Positions 23,486 to 32,431 of a stretch of 59,821 nucleotides of DNA are shown piece by piece. The position numbers were made by a program, and so were the translations under genes. Within the stretch, counting starts at the first letter, position 1, and the number at the start of each line of letters is the position of its first letter. Origin of the DNA: Betaproteobacteria bacterium (GTDB taxonomy: Bacteria > Pseudomonadota > Gammaproteobacteria > Burkholderiales > SG8-41); NCBI GenBank assembly GCA_029863175.1, contig JAOTVX010000020.1, positions 1 through 59,821 of the forward strand, written 5' to 3'. Under the pieces are notes generated by a model that saw only the letters and a list, made by a program, of their open reading frames with translations, made no database searches and was not told the origin of the DNA.

Positions 23486-24883
23486 ATGAGTAGGCCGGAA
23501 CAAGCCATTTCGCAGCAGTTGCAAAGGGAGCCTGGCGCGGCCTTGTCCGCTTTCCTTGCGGGGCTCGATTTCAAGGCGCTTCCGGAAGCTGTGGTGGCGC
23601 GGACGGAAGACCTGTTCCTCGACTGGTTCGCCTCGACACTTGCCGGAAAAGACGCCCGGCCGGTACAGGTGCTGGAGCAGTTTGCTGCCCGAATGGGGCC
23701 TGGAAGCGGGCTGAGCGAGATCTTGACGACGCGGGGGCGAACGACCCCTTTTTTCGCCGCGCTCGTGAACGGCGCGGCCTCGCACGTGGTCGAGCAGGAC
23801 GACGTGCACAACGGCGCGGTATTCCATCCGGGCGCAGTTGTGTTTCCGGCAGTGCTGGCGGCCGCCCAGGAAACCGGCGCCTCGGGCCGGGACCTGATTG
23901 TTGCGGCGGTCGCGGGCTATGAAGCCGGCGTGCGTGTCGGGGAGTTCCTCGGCCGCTCGCACTACAAGGTGTTTCACACGACCGGCACCGCCGGCAAGCT
24001 CGCGGCGGCGGCGGGCACGGCGCGTTTGCTCAGGCTCAATGCAGACCGGATGCAGCACACGCTGGGGTCGGCCGGAACGATGGCGGCAGGGTTGTGGGAA
24101 TTCCTGCGCGACGCCGCGGACTCGAAGCAGCTTCATACGGCAAAGGCCGCCGCGGACGGATTGATGGCGGCGTATATCTCGCGCGACGGCCTTACCGGCG
24201 CGCGCCGGATCCTCGATGGCGAGCAGGGGATGGGAGCGGGCATGTCGAGCGACGCGGACCCCGCGTGGCTCACCGATGGTCTGGGAACGCGCTGGGGGCT
24301 CGCCGAGACCTCGTTCAAGTACCACGCCTCCTGCCGCCATACCCATCCTTCAGCCGATGCGTTGCTGGAACTCATGCGGGCACATCGTTTGAGTGCGGAA
24401 GATATTGCCAGCGTAACCGCGCATGTGCACCAGGGAGCGATTGACGTGCTGGGCCCGGTGGTTGACCCACGTACCATCCACCAGTCGAAGTTCTCGATGG
24501 GTTTCGTGCTGGCGTTGATCGCACTCCATGGCTGCGCAGGACTTGGTGACTTCACCGAGGCGGCGCTGCGCGACCGGAACGTGCGCGCGTTCCACGACAA
24601 GGTGACGATGGCACTTGATCCGGAAATCGACCGCGCCTACCCGCGGTGCTGGATTGGGCGCGTGAGCGTGACCACGCACAGCGGCAAGACGCTGGAGCAG
24701 ATGATTGCCTCGCCCAAGGGCGATCCGGACAACACGCTCTCACGCCACGAGCTCGAGGACAAGGCGATGAAGCTTGCGTCCTACGCGGTGGGCGCAAACC
24801 ACCACGAGATGAGAGCGGTCATCGCGCGCGCCTGGCGGCTTCACTTTGAGCCGAATGTGCGCGACTTTCTGCCCGAGGCATAG
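23486..24883 (+). CDS. MmgE/PrpD family protein
   Basis: A 465-residue member of the 2-methylcitrate dehydratase/iminodisuccinate epimerase/cis-aconitate decarboxylase superfamily. Landmarks are LDWFASTLAG, AALVNGAASHVVEQDDVHNGAVFHPGAVVFPAVLA with the His-Asp motif, GYEAGVRVGEFLG, SAGTMAAGLWEF and YHASCRHTHPSADALLEL. No signal peptide. The family dehydrates, epimerises or decarboxylates polycarboxylates, and this protein's own reaction is open. A second, distant paralogue ends the tctBAC operon at 34.8 kb. Confidence 0.92.
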   Translation: MSRPEQAISQQLQREPGAALSAFLAGLDFKALPEAVVARTEDLFLDWFASTLAGKDARPVQVLEQFAARMGPGSGLSEILTTRGRTTPFFAALVNGAASHVVEQDDVHNGAVFHPGAVVFPAVLAAAQETGASGRDLIVAAVAGYEAGVRVGEFLGRSHYKVFHTTGTAGKLAAAAGTARLLRLNADRMQHTLGSAGTMAAGLWEFLRDAADSKQLHTAKAAADGLMAAYISRDGLTGARRILDGEQGMGAGMSSDADPAWLTDGLGTRWGLAETSFKYHASCRHTHPSADALLELMRAHRLSAEDIASVTAHVHQGAIDVLGPVVDPRTIHQSKFSMGFVLALIALHGCAGLGDFTEAALRDRNVRAFHDKVTMALDPEIDRAYPRCWIGRVSVTTHSGKTLEQMIASPKGDPDNTLSRHELEDKAMKLASYAVGANHHEMRAVIARAWRLHFEPNVRDFLPEA

Positions 24884-24930
24884 CCGCTGTTAATCGTGAC
24901 TGATACGTCGTGACGGAAATGAAAGGGAAC

Positions 24931-26076
24931 ATGGAAACGAAAACGCCCACCAACGTACCCGCTCAACAGCCCGACGCGGAGCGCAAGGTACTGCAGCGCG
25001 ACCCGACACCGCACATTTTCCGGCCGATCAGCTTTCGATCGGTTACCGCGCGCAACCGCATCATGGTCTCGCCGATGTGCCAGTACTCGGCGATCGACGG
25101 CGTGCCGGGCGACTGGCACCTTCAGCATCTTGGCTGCCGGGCGGTCGGCGGTGCGGGAATCGTCATCACGGAGATGACGAACGTTGAAGCTCGCGGCCGT
25201 ATCACTCCCGGCTGTCTCGGCTTGTGGAATGACGAGCAGCGTGACGCCTTTGCCCGGATCGCGCGCTTCGTCAAGGCGCAGGGCGCCGTGGCAGGAATCC
25301 AGCTCGCGCACGCGGGGCGCAAAGCTTCCACGGCAGCCCCGTGGGACGGTGGCAAGCCTATGTCGCCCGAGAACGGCGGCTGGCCGATCGTCGCTCCTTC
25401 GCCGATTCACTTCGGAGACGGCTACGCGGTGCCGCAGGACATGGACGAGAAGGCCGTTGCCGGTATCGTTACGCTGTTCGCCGCCTCCGCCCGGCGTGCG
25501 CGCGAGGCGGGATTCGATCTGATCGAGCTTCACGGCGCGCACGGATACCTCATTTCCACGTTCCTGTCGCCGATCACGAACCGGCGCACCGACCGCTATG
25601 GCGGGAGCTTCGAGAACCGCATCCGCTTTTTGCTGGAAATCGTGGACGCGGTGCGCTCGGAATGGCCCGACGACAAGCCGCTCTTCGTGCGCATTTCCTG
25701 CACCGACTGGATGGAGGGCGGCTGGGACCTGGAAGCGAGCGTCGAGCTCGCGCAGCGGCTGAGGGCCGGTGGCAAGGTCGACCTAGTGGACTGCTCCAGC
25801 GGCGGTGTTGATCCGCGTCAGAAGGTGGGCATTTATCCGGGTTATCAGGTGCCGTTCGCCGCCGCGGTCCGGAGCCGCACCGGTATCGCGACCGGCGCGG
25901 TCGGCCTCATCTCCAGCCCCGAAATGGCCGAACAGATCGTCGCGAGCGGGCAGGCCGACATCGTGGTCATGGCGCGCGCCTTCCTGCACGATCCCTACTG
26001 GCCGATGCACGCGGCAAAGGCCCTGCGGGCGAAGTTCCAATGGCCCAAGCAGTACGAGCGCGGCGACATCTTTTAG
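24931..26076 (+). CDS. NADH:flavin oxidoreductase, old yellow enzyme (YqjM-like)
   Basis: A protein of about 381 residues with a single FMN-binding TIM barrel, the YqjM type. Segments in order: FRPISFRSVTARNRIMVSPMCQYSA (the flavin-tuning Cys in SPMCQYS), GIVITEMTNVEARGRIT, GIQLAHAGRKAS, and ELHGAHGYLISTFLSPITNRRTDRYGGSFENR (substrate His and the dimer Arg finger region). No 4Fe-4S domain. It reduces activated C=C bonds with NAD(P)H. The start is uncertain: GTG 24910 and ATG 24919 are in frame; 24931 has AAAGGGAAC upstream. Confidence 0.92.
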   Translation: METKTPTNVPAQQPDAERKVLQRDPTPHIFRPISFRSVTARNRIMVSPMCQYSAIDGVPGDWHLQHLGCRAVGGAGIVITEMTNVEARGRITPGCLGLWNDEQRDAFARIARFVKAQGAVAGIQLAHAGRKASTAAPWDGGKPMSPENGGWPIVAPSPIHFGDGYAVPQDMDEKAVAGIVTLFAASARRAREAGFDLIELHGAHGYLISTFLSPITNRRTDRYGGSFENRIRFLLEIVDAVRSEWPDDKPLFVRISCTDWMEGGWDLEASVELAQRLRAGGKVDLVDCSSGGVDPRQKVGIYPGYQVPFAAAVRSRTGIATGAVGLISSPEMAEQIVASGQADIVVMARAFLHDPYWPMHAAKALRAKFQWPKQYERGDIF

Positions 26077-26091
26077 AAAAGCGTGATTGGT

Positions 26092-26182
26092 GAATGGCGC
26101 AGGATGAGTGATGGGTGATGGGTGATGAGTAACGGAGTAATAGTAGTAAATCCGTGTTTAAGTGCGTTTATCTGCGGCTAAT
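26092..26182. repeat. Repeat gap: GATGGGTGATGGGTGATGAG words (A8) then GCGTTTATCTGCGG word
   Basis: The first part (26092-26136) has one-sided GTGATG words just after the OYE stop codon. The second (26150-26182) has TTTAAGTGCGTTTATCTGCGG, the reverse of the CGCAGATAAACGC word. Confidence 0.7.
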
Positions 26183-26187
26183 CTTCG

Positions 26188-27354
26188 ATGAGAATTGTCG
26201 CCATTCACGAGACCGTTGTCCCGATCAGTTCGGCAATCCGCAACGCCTACATCGATTTCAGCAAGATGACGACCAGCGTGGTGGCGGTCGTGACCGACGT
26301 CGTGCGTGGCCGCGACCCCGTCGTCGGCTACGGCTTCAACTCCAACGGCCGCTACGCGCAGAGCGGGCTCCTGAAGGAACGTTTCATTCCGCGCGTGATG
26401 GACGCTGATCCGGAATCTCTGATCGACGAGGCCGGGGAGAATCTCGATCCCCACAAGATCTGGACGTGCATGATGGCGAACGAGAAGCCGGGCGGGCATG
26501 GTGAGCGCTCGGTCGCAGTGGGGGTGCTCGACATGGCGATCTGGGACGCGGTCGCGAAGATCGAGGGGAAGCCGCTCTATCGACTGCTCGCCCAGCGCTA
26601 CAACGGCGGCAAAGCAGACGACAGGGTTTTCGTGTACGCCGCCGGAGGTTATTACTACCCCGGCAAGAACCTGAAGGCGTTGCAGGACGAAATGAAGCGC
26701 TACCTCGAGCTCGGCTATACGGTCGTCAAGATGAAGATTGGCGGCGAGTCGCTTGCCGATGACCTGCGCCGCATCGAGGCAGTGATCGGGGTTGTGGGCG
26801 AGGGCAGCTGCGTTGCGGTCGACGCCAACGGGCGCTTCGATCCGCATACTGCGATCGAGTACGCAAAGGCGCTGGCGCCGTACAAGCTGTTCTGGTACGA
26901 GGAAGCGGGAGATCCACTCGACTTCGAGCTCCAGGCCGAGCTCGCGAAGCATTACGAGGGCGCGATGGCGACGGGCGAGAATCTGTTCTCGATGCCGGAT
27001 GCGCGCAACCTCATCCGCTACGGCGGCATGCGCCCGGACCGTGACTGGCTGCAGTTCGACTGCGCGCTCTCCTATGGACTCGTCGAGTACATGAAAACGC
27101 TCGCGATGCTGAAGGAGCACGGCTGGTCGGCGCGCCGCTGCATCCCGCACGGCGGGCACCAGTTGTCGCTCAACATCGCCGGCGGCCTCGGGCTGGGCGG
27201 CAACGAGTCCTATCCCGGCGTATTCCAGCCCTTTGGGGGCTTCGCGGACGGAGTGCCCGTGGAGAACGGCTACGTCCGGTTGCGCGATGTGCCGGGCGTA
27301 GGCTTCGAGGCGAAGAGCGATCTCTGGAAAGTAATGTCGCGCGTCGCGCCCTGA
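26188..27354 (+). CDS. tarD: D-tartrate dehydratase (enolase superfamily)
   Basis: A 388-residue enolase-superfamily enzyme that I recognise as very similar to the structurally known Bradyrhizobium D-tartrate dehydratase, which turns D-tartrate into oxaloacetate and water. Shared stretches include ISSAIRNAYIDFSKMTTS, NEKPGGHGERSVAVG, VFVYAAGGYYYPGK, MRPDRDWLQFDCALSYGL and IPHGGHQLSLNIAGGLGLGGNE. The acid/base Lys motif is KMKIGG, metal ligands are Asp in VDANGRF, Glu in YEEAGDP and Glu in TGENLFS, and the His is in PHGGHQ. Similarity is from memory, not a search. It closes the plus-strand set. Confidence 0.9.
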   Translation: MRIVAIHETVVPISSAIRNAYIDFSKMTTSVVAVVTDVVRGRDPVVGYGFNSNGRYAQSGLLKERFIPRVMDADPESLIDEAGENLDPHKIWTCMMANEKPGGHGERSVAVGVLDMAIWDAVAKIEGKPLYRLLAQRYNGGKADDRVFVYAAGGYYYPGKNLKALQDEMKRYLELGYTVVKMKIGGESLADDLRRIEAVIGVVGEGSCVAVDANGRFDPHTAIEYAKALAPYKLFWYEEAGDPLDFELQAELAKHYEGAMATGENLFSMPDARNLIRYGGMRPDRDWLQFDCALSYGLVEYMKTLAMLKEHGWSARRCIPHGGHQLSLNIAGGLGLGGNESYPGVFQPFGGFADGVPVENGYVRLRDVPGVGFEAKSDLWKVMSRVAP

Positions 27355-27472
27355 GGGAGCCGGCGCATGGCATTCGACCAACCGCAAAGACACCAGGGCG
27401 CAAAGCCCACGCCGAGAGTACCCTGCGTAGGGAAAAGGTTCCTGACACCTTTACGGTGTCCCGAATCACGAA

Positions 27473-27796
27473 TCACGGACTTGAGGGGCGGTGGGTGCCG
27501 CAGCTCCAGCATTCGGTGAACTGCCCTTCGATCTGCTCGCCGCACTTCGGGCAACGCCAGTTCTGGTCGCGGAACTCGTGTGCGTAATCCCCGCGGAAGA
27601 ATGACACAAGCAGCATATTGGCGCGCTCGTACTGCGCGTCATCGGTGACCCACACCGAGCACAGGTCTACCGGCAGCTCGCCCCAACCGCCCTGAAGATG
27701 ATCGCCGCGCACGACCGCGGCAATGCCGTTCGATTCGAGAAAGCCCTTGACGACATGCGCCTCGGGGGCGTGCCTGGCGACGTGCAGTCTCTTCAC
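27473..27796 (-). CDS. DUF2007 domain plus zinc ribbon protein
   Basis: A 107-residue protein. Residues 1-72 are a DUF2007-like (putative signal-transducing, GlnB-like fold) domain: LHVARHAPEAHVVKGFLESNGIAAVVRGDHLQ, then LPVDLCSVWVTDDAQYERANMLL. Residues 80-103 form a zinc ribbon, WRCPKCGEQIEGQFTECWSCG, two CxxC knuckles. Soluble. Role unknown; the ribbon is a common C-terminal add-on. It is a lone minus-strand gene between two plus-strand sets. Confidence 0.85.
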   Translation of the reverse strand: MKRLHVARHAPEAHVVKGFLESNGIAAVVRGDHLQGGWGELPVDLCSVWVTDDAQYERANMLLVSFFRGDYAHEFRDQNWRCPKCGEQIEGQFTECWSCGTHRPSSP

Positions 27797-27838
27797 ACTT
27801 AGGCTCCCGATTACCGCGGATAGTGCCTCAGCTTACTC

Positions 27839-27866
27839 TTGGCGGCACCCCGGCGCATGCTAGAAT
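27839..27866 (+). promoter_or_regulatory. Sigma70-type promoter for the dehydrogenase gene
   Basis: TTGGCG (27839-27844), 16-bp spacer, TAGAAT (27861-27866), ending 42 bp before the GTG start at 27909. The best promoter match I see in the window. Confidence 0.6.
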
Positions 27867-27908
27867 CGGCGCGGCTCTCTTTCCTGTCGCTCTCGCAAGG
27901 CTCCTGAA

Positions 27909-28997
27909 GTGAACCGCACGCTCAAGATCGGCATTCTCGAAGGCGACGACATCGGTCTCGAAGTCGTGCCCGAGGCGATAAAGGCCATGCGCGCGGCGGC
28001 GGAGGCGGTCGCGCTGGGCATCGAATGGTTTCCGATGCCGATCGGGCGAAGAGCGCTCGATACCGTCGGCTACACGCTTCCGCCGGGTACTCTGGAAAAG
28101 CTCGACATGCTCGACGGTTGGGTGCTGGGCCCGATCGGCCACCAGGCCTATCCCAGAGACAATCCGAAAGCGATCAACCCGCATCCCATCCTGCGCAAGC
28201 ATTACGATCTTTTCGCCAACATACGGCCGGCGAAATCCTATCCGGGGCTGCCCGCACTCTACCGGGACGTGGATCTCATGATCGTGCGCGAGAACAACGA
28301 GGGCTTTCCTCCGGACCGCAACGTCTACGCAGGCAGCGGCGAGTTCCGCCCGACGCCGGACATGACGATCTCGGTGCGCGTGATCACGCGCCAGGGCTCC
28401 AGCAAGGTCGCGCGCGCCGCCTTCGAGCTGGCGCGCACTCGCGCGCGCCGCAAAGTGACCGCGGTCCACAAGGACACGGTGTTCAAGCTCGGCTGCGGCA
28501 TGTTCGCCGAGGAGTGCCGCAAGGTGGCGCTGGAGTTTCCGGACGTCGCCTTCGAGGAAGTCATGGTGGATACCTTCGCGATGCGGCTGGTCATGAAGCC
28601 GCAGCAATTCGACATCATTGTCACGACAAACACGTTTGGCGACATCCTGTCAGATGCCGCGGCGGGACTCGTGGGCGGGCTGGGACTTGCGCCGGCGCTA
28701 TCGGCGGGACCCGAGCGCGCAATGGCCCAGGCGACGCATGGTTCGGCGCCCGACATCGCCGGCAAAAACACCGCCAATCCCTACGCAATGATCATGTCGG
28801 GCCAGATGCTTCTCTCATGGCTCGGGCACAAGCATGGCGAGCCGCGGGCGCTGCGCGCCGCGGAGTTGATGGAAAGGGCGGCGGAGCGCGTGATACGTGC
28901 GGGCAAGATGCTCACGCCGGACCTCGGTGGTAACGCGAGCACGGTCTCGATGGGCGACGCAATCGCGAGCGAAATCGCGCATGCGAACGCTTCGTGA
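27909..28997 (+). CDS. Isocitrate/isopropylmalate/tartrate dehydrogenase family enzyme
   Basis: A 362-residue beta-decarboxylating dehydrogenase, which oxidises a 2-hydroxy acid and loses the 3-carboxylate. Family parts are ILRKHYDLFANIRPAKS (substrate Arg residues), VDLMIVRENNEGF, VTAVHKDTVFKLGCGMF (catalytic Lys), MVDTFAMRLV, and FGDILSDAAAGLVGGLGLAP (metal Asp). ATHGSAPDIAGKNTANP is the NAD-binding loop. The opening motif usually GDGIGPEV reads EGDDIGLEVV, an oddity. The start is GTG 27909. The neighbouring tarD makes a tartrate or malate substrate plausible, but this is inference. Confidence 0.88.
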   Translation: MNRTLKIGILEGDDIGLEVVPEAIKAMRAAAEAVALGIEWFPMPIGRRALDTVGYTLPPGTLEKLDMLDGWVLGPIGHQAYPRDNPKAINPHPILRKHYDLFANIRPAKSYPGLPALYRDVDLMIVRENNEGFPPDRNVYAGSGEFRPTPDMTISVRVITRQGSSKVARAAFELARTRARRKVTAVHKDTVFKLGCGMFAEECRKVALEFPDVAFEEVMVDTFAMRLVMKPQQFDIIVTTNTFGDILSDAAAGLVGGLGLAPALSAGPERAMAQATHGSAPDIAGKNTANPYAMIMSGQMLLSWLGHKHGEPRALRAAELMERAAERVIRAGKMLTPDLGGNASTVSMGDAIASEIAHANAS

Positions 28998-28999
28998 TC

Positions 29000-29072
29000 T
29001 AGCCGCAGATGAACGCCGATTTCTTGGAGTTGATCTTATCTGTGTTCATCGGCGTCCATCGGCGGCTTCGGA
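29000..29072. repeat. CGCAGATGAACGCCGAT/ATCGGCGTCCATCGGCGG cassette
   Basis: AGCCGCAGATGAACGCCGAT begins just after the dehydrogenase stop codon, then a centre, then GTGTTCATCGGCGTCCATCGGCGGCT in the opposite sense. Confidence 0.8.
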
Positions 29073-29094
29073 TGGGTTTTAACCAGGGGTAAGC

Positions 29095-29796
29095 ATGGCG
29101 GCAGTGCGCATATTGAGCGCCGGCGCGGCGCAGGCGGTGGTGGAGCCGCTGATGGCGGCCTTCAAGCAGGAGGGGCACGACGTCAAGGCGGAGTTCAGCG
29201 CGGTTGGCGCCATGAAGGCGCGTCTCCTCGAAGGGGTCCCAGCGGATCTGATCATTCTTTCCGGTGCAATGATCGATGAGTTGATTGCCGCGGGCCAAGT
29301 TGTTGCGGGGTCGCGCGCGGACCTCGGTCGGGTCGGCACGGGTGTCGCCGTGCGGGCGGGAACGCCGCTTCCGAACGTTAAGACGACAGACGCGCTTCGT
29401 GGGAGCCTCCTGGCCGCGAAAAAAATCGTCTGCCCCGATCCAGGGACCGCGACGGCCGGCAAAGTTGTGATGAGCGTGCTGGAGCGCATGGGAATTGCGG
29501 AGCAGGCCAGGCCCAGGCTGCAGTTTTTTCCGAACGGGTATGCCGCGATGAGCTGGCTGGCCGAAAGCCATGGTACTCTGGAAGTCGGCATCACCCAGAA
29601 CACCGAGATCAAGGCCAACAAAGGTGTAACATACGTTGGCCCGTTGCCCGACGAGCTGCAGATGAAGACGATCTACTCGGCAGGGTTGTGCGCCCGGGCA
29701 CAGGACTCGGACACCGCGAAATCGTTTCTGGTGCGGTTGACGGGTCCGGCCAATCGGCCGGCTCTCGAGGCAGCCGGTTACGAATTCGATCGTTGA
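29095..29796 (+). CDS. ModA-like extracellular solute-binding protein without signal peptide
   Basis: A 233-residue protein of the molybdate-type (ModA) binding-protein fold. VRILSAGAAQAVVEPLMAAFKQEGHDVKAEFSAVGAMKARLLEG is the usual first lobe; PADLIILSGAMIDELIAAG, CPDPGTATAGKVVMSVLERMGI and VGITQNTEI follow. ModA proteins normally carry a leader. Here the mature fold begins at residue 4 after ATG 29095, and I find no hydrophobic leader upstream in the repeat. No modBC permease is near. It may be a cytoplasmic ligand-binding protein. A start further upstream is excluded by the repeat. Confidence 0.82.
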   Translation: MAAVRILSAGAAQAVVEPLMAAFKQEGHDVKAEFSAVGAMKARLLEGVPADLIILSGAMIDELIAAGQVVAGSRADLGRVGTGVAVRAGTPLPNVKTTDALRGSLLAAKKIVCPDPGTATAGKVVMSVLERMGIAEQARPRLQFFPNGYAAMSWLAESHGTLEVGITQNTEIKANKGVTYVGPLPDELQMKTIYSAGLCARAQDSDTAKSFLVRLTGPANRPALEAAGYEFDR

Positions 29797-29836
29797 GCGG
29801 CAACGGGTCTCCCGATTCACCATTCACGGAGTTGTT

Positions 29837-30235
29837 ATGAACCGCATCGTGCATCTGGCGCTGAAAGTCGAAGATCTCGAAAAGACTACCGAGTTCTACC
29901 AGAAGGTGTTCGGGTTCAAGGAGGTCGAGACGCGCAAGACGCGAGACCACCTCTCGCGCCACCTAAGCGATGGTGCTGGAATTGATTTCACGCTGATCAA
30001 GTACGACGCGGGAACCCAGTCGGCGGAATCGAAGGCCTCAGGGGCGGGGCCCTGCATTCACCACTTCGCGATCGAAGTGGAGGATGTGGCGAAGTACGCC
30101 GGCGAGCTGAAGCAATATGGCTGCGAGATCATCAGCGACCCCGGCGTAATTCCCGTGAAATTTCGCGCGCCGGGCGGCACGGTGGCCGAGATTGTTCCCG
30201 TCGGACGCTACAAGAAGCCGCAGTCCAGCAAGTAG
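29837..30235 (+). CDS. VOC-family (glyoxalase/dioxygenase fold) protein
   Basis: A 132-residue single-module vicinal-oxygen-chelate protein: NRIVHLALKVEDLEKTTEFYQKVFGFKEVETR, then IHHFAIEVEDVAKYAGELKQYG, and a final APGGTVAEIVPVGRY. Likely metal ligands are His7, the His in CIHHFAIEV and Glu in VAEIVPVG, so an active metal-dependent lyase, epimerase or dioxygenase is possible. Reaction unknown. It lies between the ModA-like gene and the tctBAC operon, 41 bp after the former. Confidence 0.9.
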   Translation: MNRIVHLALKVEDLEKTTEFYQKVFGFKEVETRKTRDHLSRHLSDGAGIDFTLIKYDAGTQSAESKASGAGPCIHHFAIEVEDVAKYAGELKQYGCEIISDPGVIPVKFRAPGGTVAEIVPVGRYKKPQSSK

Positions 30236-30404
30236 TTATTAGAGCGCTGAAGCATGCCCGGCCGGGGCCGCGCAGGCTTTTGCCAGACCGAGTCGCCCTA
30301 AACGAGAATCTCGCGCGAATTGCAGTAGAATCGAGCGCGAAACTTTCGCCTGAAGGTCCATTTAAGGGGAGAGGAGGAGCGGCGCCGCGCGCGTCGCGAA
30401 TTGC

Positions 30405-30878
30405 GTGGGGGTATGGAGATCGCTTAACAAGAGCGAGCTGGTCGCTGCCCTCTTGCTGATTGGAGTGGGCGTTTTTGTCTTGATGCACGCGTGGGACTGG
30501 CCCTACCTGACGGCGGACGGTCCTGGCCCCGGATTCTTTCCCCTCTGGATCGGGATCTGCATCATCGCCTTGGCGGCCCTCCTGGTAGTGCTGCAGGTGG
30601 TGCACACAATCAATCAGGGTGCGGTCTCGGCCACAAACTGGGCGGGCGCAGGCCGCGTGCTGGGGGGCTGGTCGGGGCTGATGCTGTGTATTGCACTGCT
30701 CCAACCGGCGGGCTTCGTCGTCAGCTTTCTGCTTTTAGTCATGATTCTCGTGATGGCCGTTTTCCGGCGCACGTTCCTCTCGGCGCTCATCGTTGGCGTC
30801 AGCGCCTCTGCGGGTTTCTGGGTTCTGTTCGTGAAGCTCCTCAGGGTACAGCTGCCGGCTGGCCCGTGGGGTTTCTAG
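30405..30878 (+). CDS. tctB: TctB, small permease subunit (second TTT system)
   Basis: A 157-residue membrane protein with four helices: VAALLLIGVGVFVLMHAW, GFFPLWIGICIIALAALLVVLQVV, SGLMLCIALLQPAGFVVSFLLLVMILVMAV and ALIVGVSASAGFWVLFVKLL. TADGPGPGFFPLWIG is the TctB signature and LPAGPWGF the usual end. The frame gives only a GTG start at 30405, and a TAGAAT at 30326-30331 may be its -10. tctA follows after 10 bp. Confidence 0.9.
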   Translation: MGVWRSLNKSELVAALLLIGVGVFVLMHAWDWPYLTADGPGPGFFPLWIGICIIALAALLVVLQVVHTINQGAVSATNWAGAGRVLGGWSGLMLCIALLQPAGFVVSFLLLVMILVMAVFRRTFLSALIVGVSASAGFWVLFVKLLRVQLPAGPWGF

Positions 30879-30888
30879 GGGCGCGGGC

Positions 30889-32400
30889 ATGGAGATACTC
30901 GCGAACCTCATGCACGGTTTTGCGGTCGCGCTCGAGCCGATGAACCTCCTCTGGTGTTTCATCGGGGTCTTCTTCGGCACGGTGGTCGGGATCCTGCCGG
31001 GCCTGGGGCCTTCTGCAACGGTCGCATTGCTGCTGCCGTTGACCATGCAGATGAACCCCACTGGCGGCATCATCATGCTGGCCGGCATTTATTACGGCGC
31101 GAAGTATGGGGGTTCGACGACGTCGATCTTGCTCAACGTGCCCGGCGAGTCCGCTTCGGTCGTGACTTGTCTCGACGGCTTCGAGATGGCGAAAAACGGC
31201 CGAGCAGGGCCGGCGCTTGGCATCGCCGCCATCTCGTCGTTTGTGGCGGGGACCGTCGGCGTCGTCCTGCTTATGCTCGTCGCGCCGCCGGTCGCGGAAT
31301 TCGCGCTGCGGTTTGGTCCCCCCGAGTATTTCGCGTTGATGGCGCTGGGGCTATCAATGGTGGTTCTACTCGCCGGGAAATCCATGATCAAGGCCCTGAT
31401 CTCGATGTTCGTCGGCCTGTGGCTGGCCACGATCGGCATCGATATGTTTACGGACGGCGAGCGCTATACGTTCGACTATATCGAGCTGATGGACGGGGTG
31501 AATTTCGTCGTGGTGGCGATCGGCACCTTCGCAATCGGCGAGGTGCTGGCCAATCTGGTCAGCACAACGGGTGGGCAGATGTTCGAGGTACCGAAGGGCT
31601 TACGCAACCTCATGCCGAACTGGCAGGACTTGAAGGACTCGCGTTTTGCGTTCGTCAACGGTTCGCTCATCGGGTTCTTTGTGGGCGTGCTGCCCGGCGC
31701 CGGCTCGACCATCGCCTCGTTCGTTTCTTACGGGGTGGAGAAGGCCGTGTCAAAGCATCCGGAAAAATTTGGAACCGGCGTGATCGAGGGCGTTGCCGCG
31801 CCGGAAGCCGCCAACAACTCCGAAACGGGCGGAGCGCTCGTGCCACTGCTGACCTTGGGCATCCCCGGGTCGGCCACGACGGCCATCCTGCTTGCGGCGC
31901 TTATCATTTGGGGGATGCGGCCGGGACCGCTCCTGATCCAGGACCACCCGGAAATGTTTTGGGGGCTGGTCGCGAGCATGTACATTGGCAACGTGATGCT
32001 GCTCGTTCTGAACCTTCCCCTCGTTCCTGTCTTCGCGCAAATTCTGCGGCTACCTGCCTATGTTCTTTACCCGCTCATTCTCGGCGTGTCGATGATCGGC
32101 GTGTACAGCGTCGACCAGCGCCTGTTCGATTGCTGGCTAGTGGGTTTCCTGGGCCTGCTGGGCTACCTGATGAGAAAGATCGAATATCCGCCGGCTCCAT
32201 TGATCCTGGGGCTCGTCCTGGGCGACCTCATGGAAAATGCGGTGCGCCAGTCGCTGATGATGTCGAAGGGCGACGTCTCAATACTTTATTCAAGGCCGCT
32301 CGCGGCGGTTATGCTTGTTCTGACGGTGCTCGTGCTGATCGGACCGATGTTTCGGCGCGTGGATATTTGGCGCCTAAGAGCGGCCGAGCAGGATGTGTAA
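30889..32400 (+). CDS. tctA: TctA, large permease subunit (second TTT system)
   Basis: A 503-residue membrane protein with the full TctA pattern: MHGFAVALEPMNLLWCFIGVFFGTVVGILPGLGPSATVALLLPLT, YYGAKYGGSTTSILLNVPGESASVVTCLDG, GFFVGVLPGAGSTIASFVSYGVEK, and APEAANNSETGGALVPLLTLGIPGSATTAILLAAL. The two PGLGP/PGAGS loops are the conserved repeat halves. It is closer to the textbook TctA than the copy at 15.8-17.3 kb, so the two systems probably import different acids. Confidence 0.94.
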   Translation: MEILANLMHGFAVALEPMNLLWCFIGVFFGTVVGILPGLGPSATVALLLPLTMQMNPTGGIIMLAGIYYGAKYGGSTTSILLNVPGESASVVTCLDGFEMAKNGRAGPALGIAAISSFVAGTVGVVLLMLVAPPVAEFALRFGPPEYFALMALGLSMVVLLAGKSMIKALISMFVGLWLATIGIDMFTDGERYTFDYIELMDGVNFVVVAIGTFAIGEVLANLVSTTGGQMFEVPKGLRNLMPNWQDLKDSRFAFVNGSLIGFFVGVLPGAGSTIASFVSYGVEKAVSKHPEKFGTGVIEGVAAPEAANNSETGGALVPLLTLGIPGSATTAILLAALIIWGMRPGPLLIQDHPEMFWGLVASMYIGNVMLLVLNLPLVPVFAQILRLPAYVLYPLILGVSMIGVYSVDQRLFDCWLVGFLGLLGYLMRKIEYPPAPLILGLVLGDLMENAVRQSLMMSKGDVSILYSRPLAAVMLVLTVLVLIGPMFRRVDIWRLRAAEQDV

Positions 32401-32431
32401 ACTCGTTGTTCACAGAAGATAGGAGGATGTA

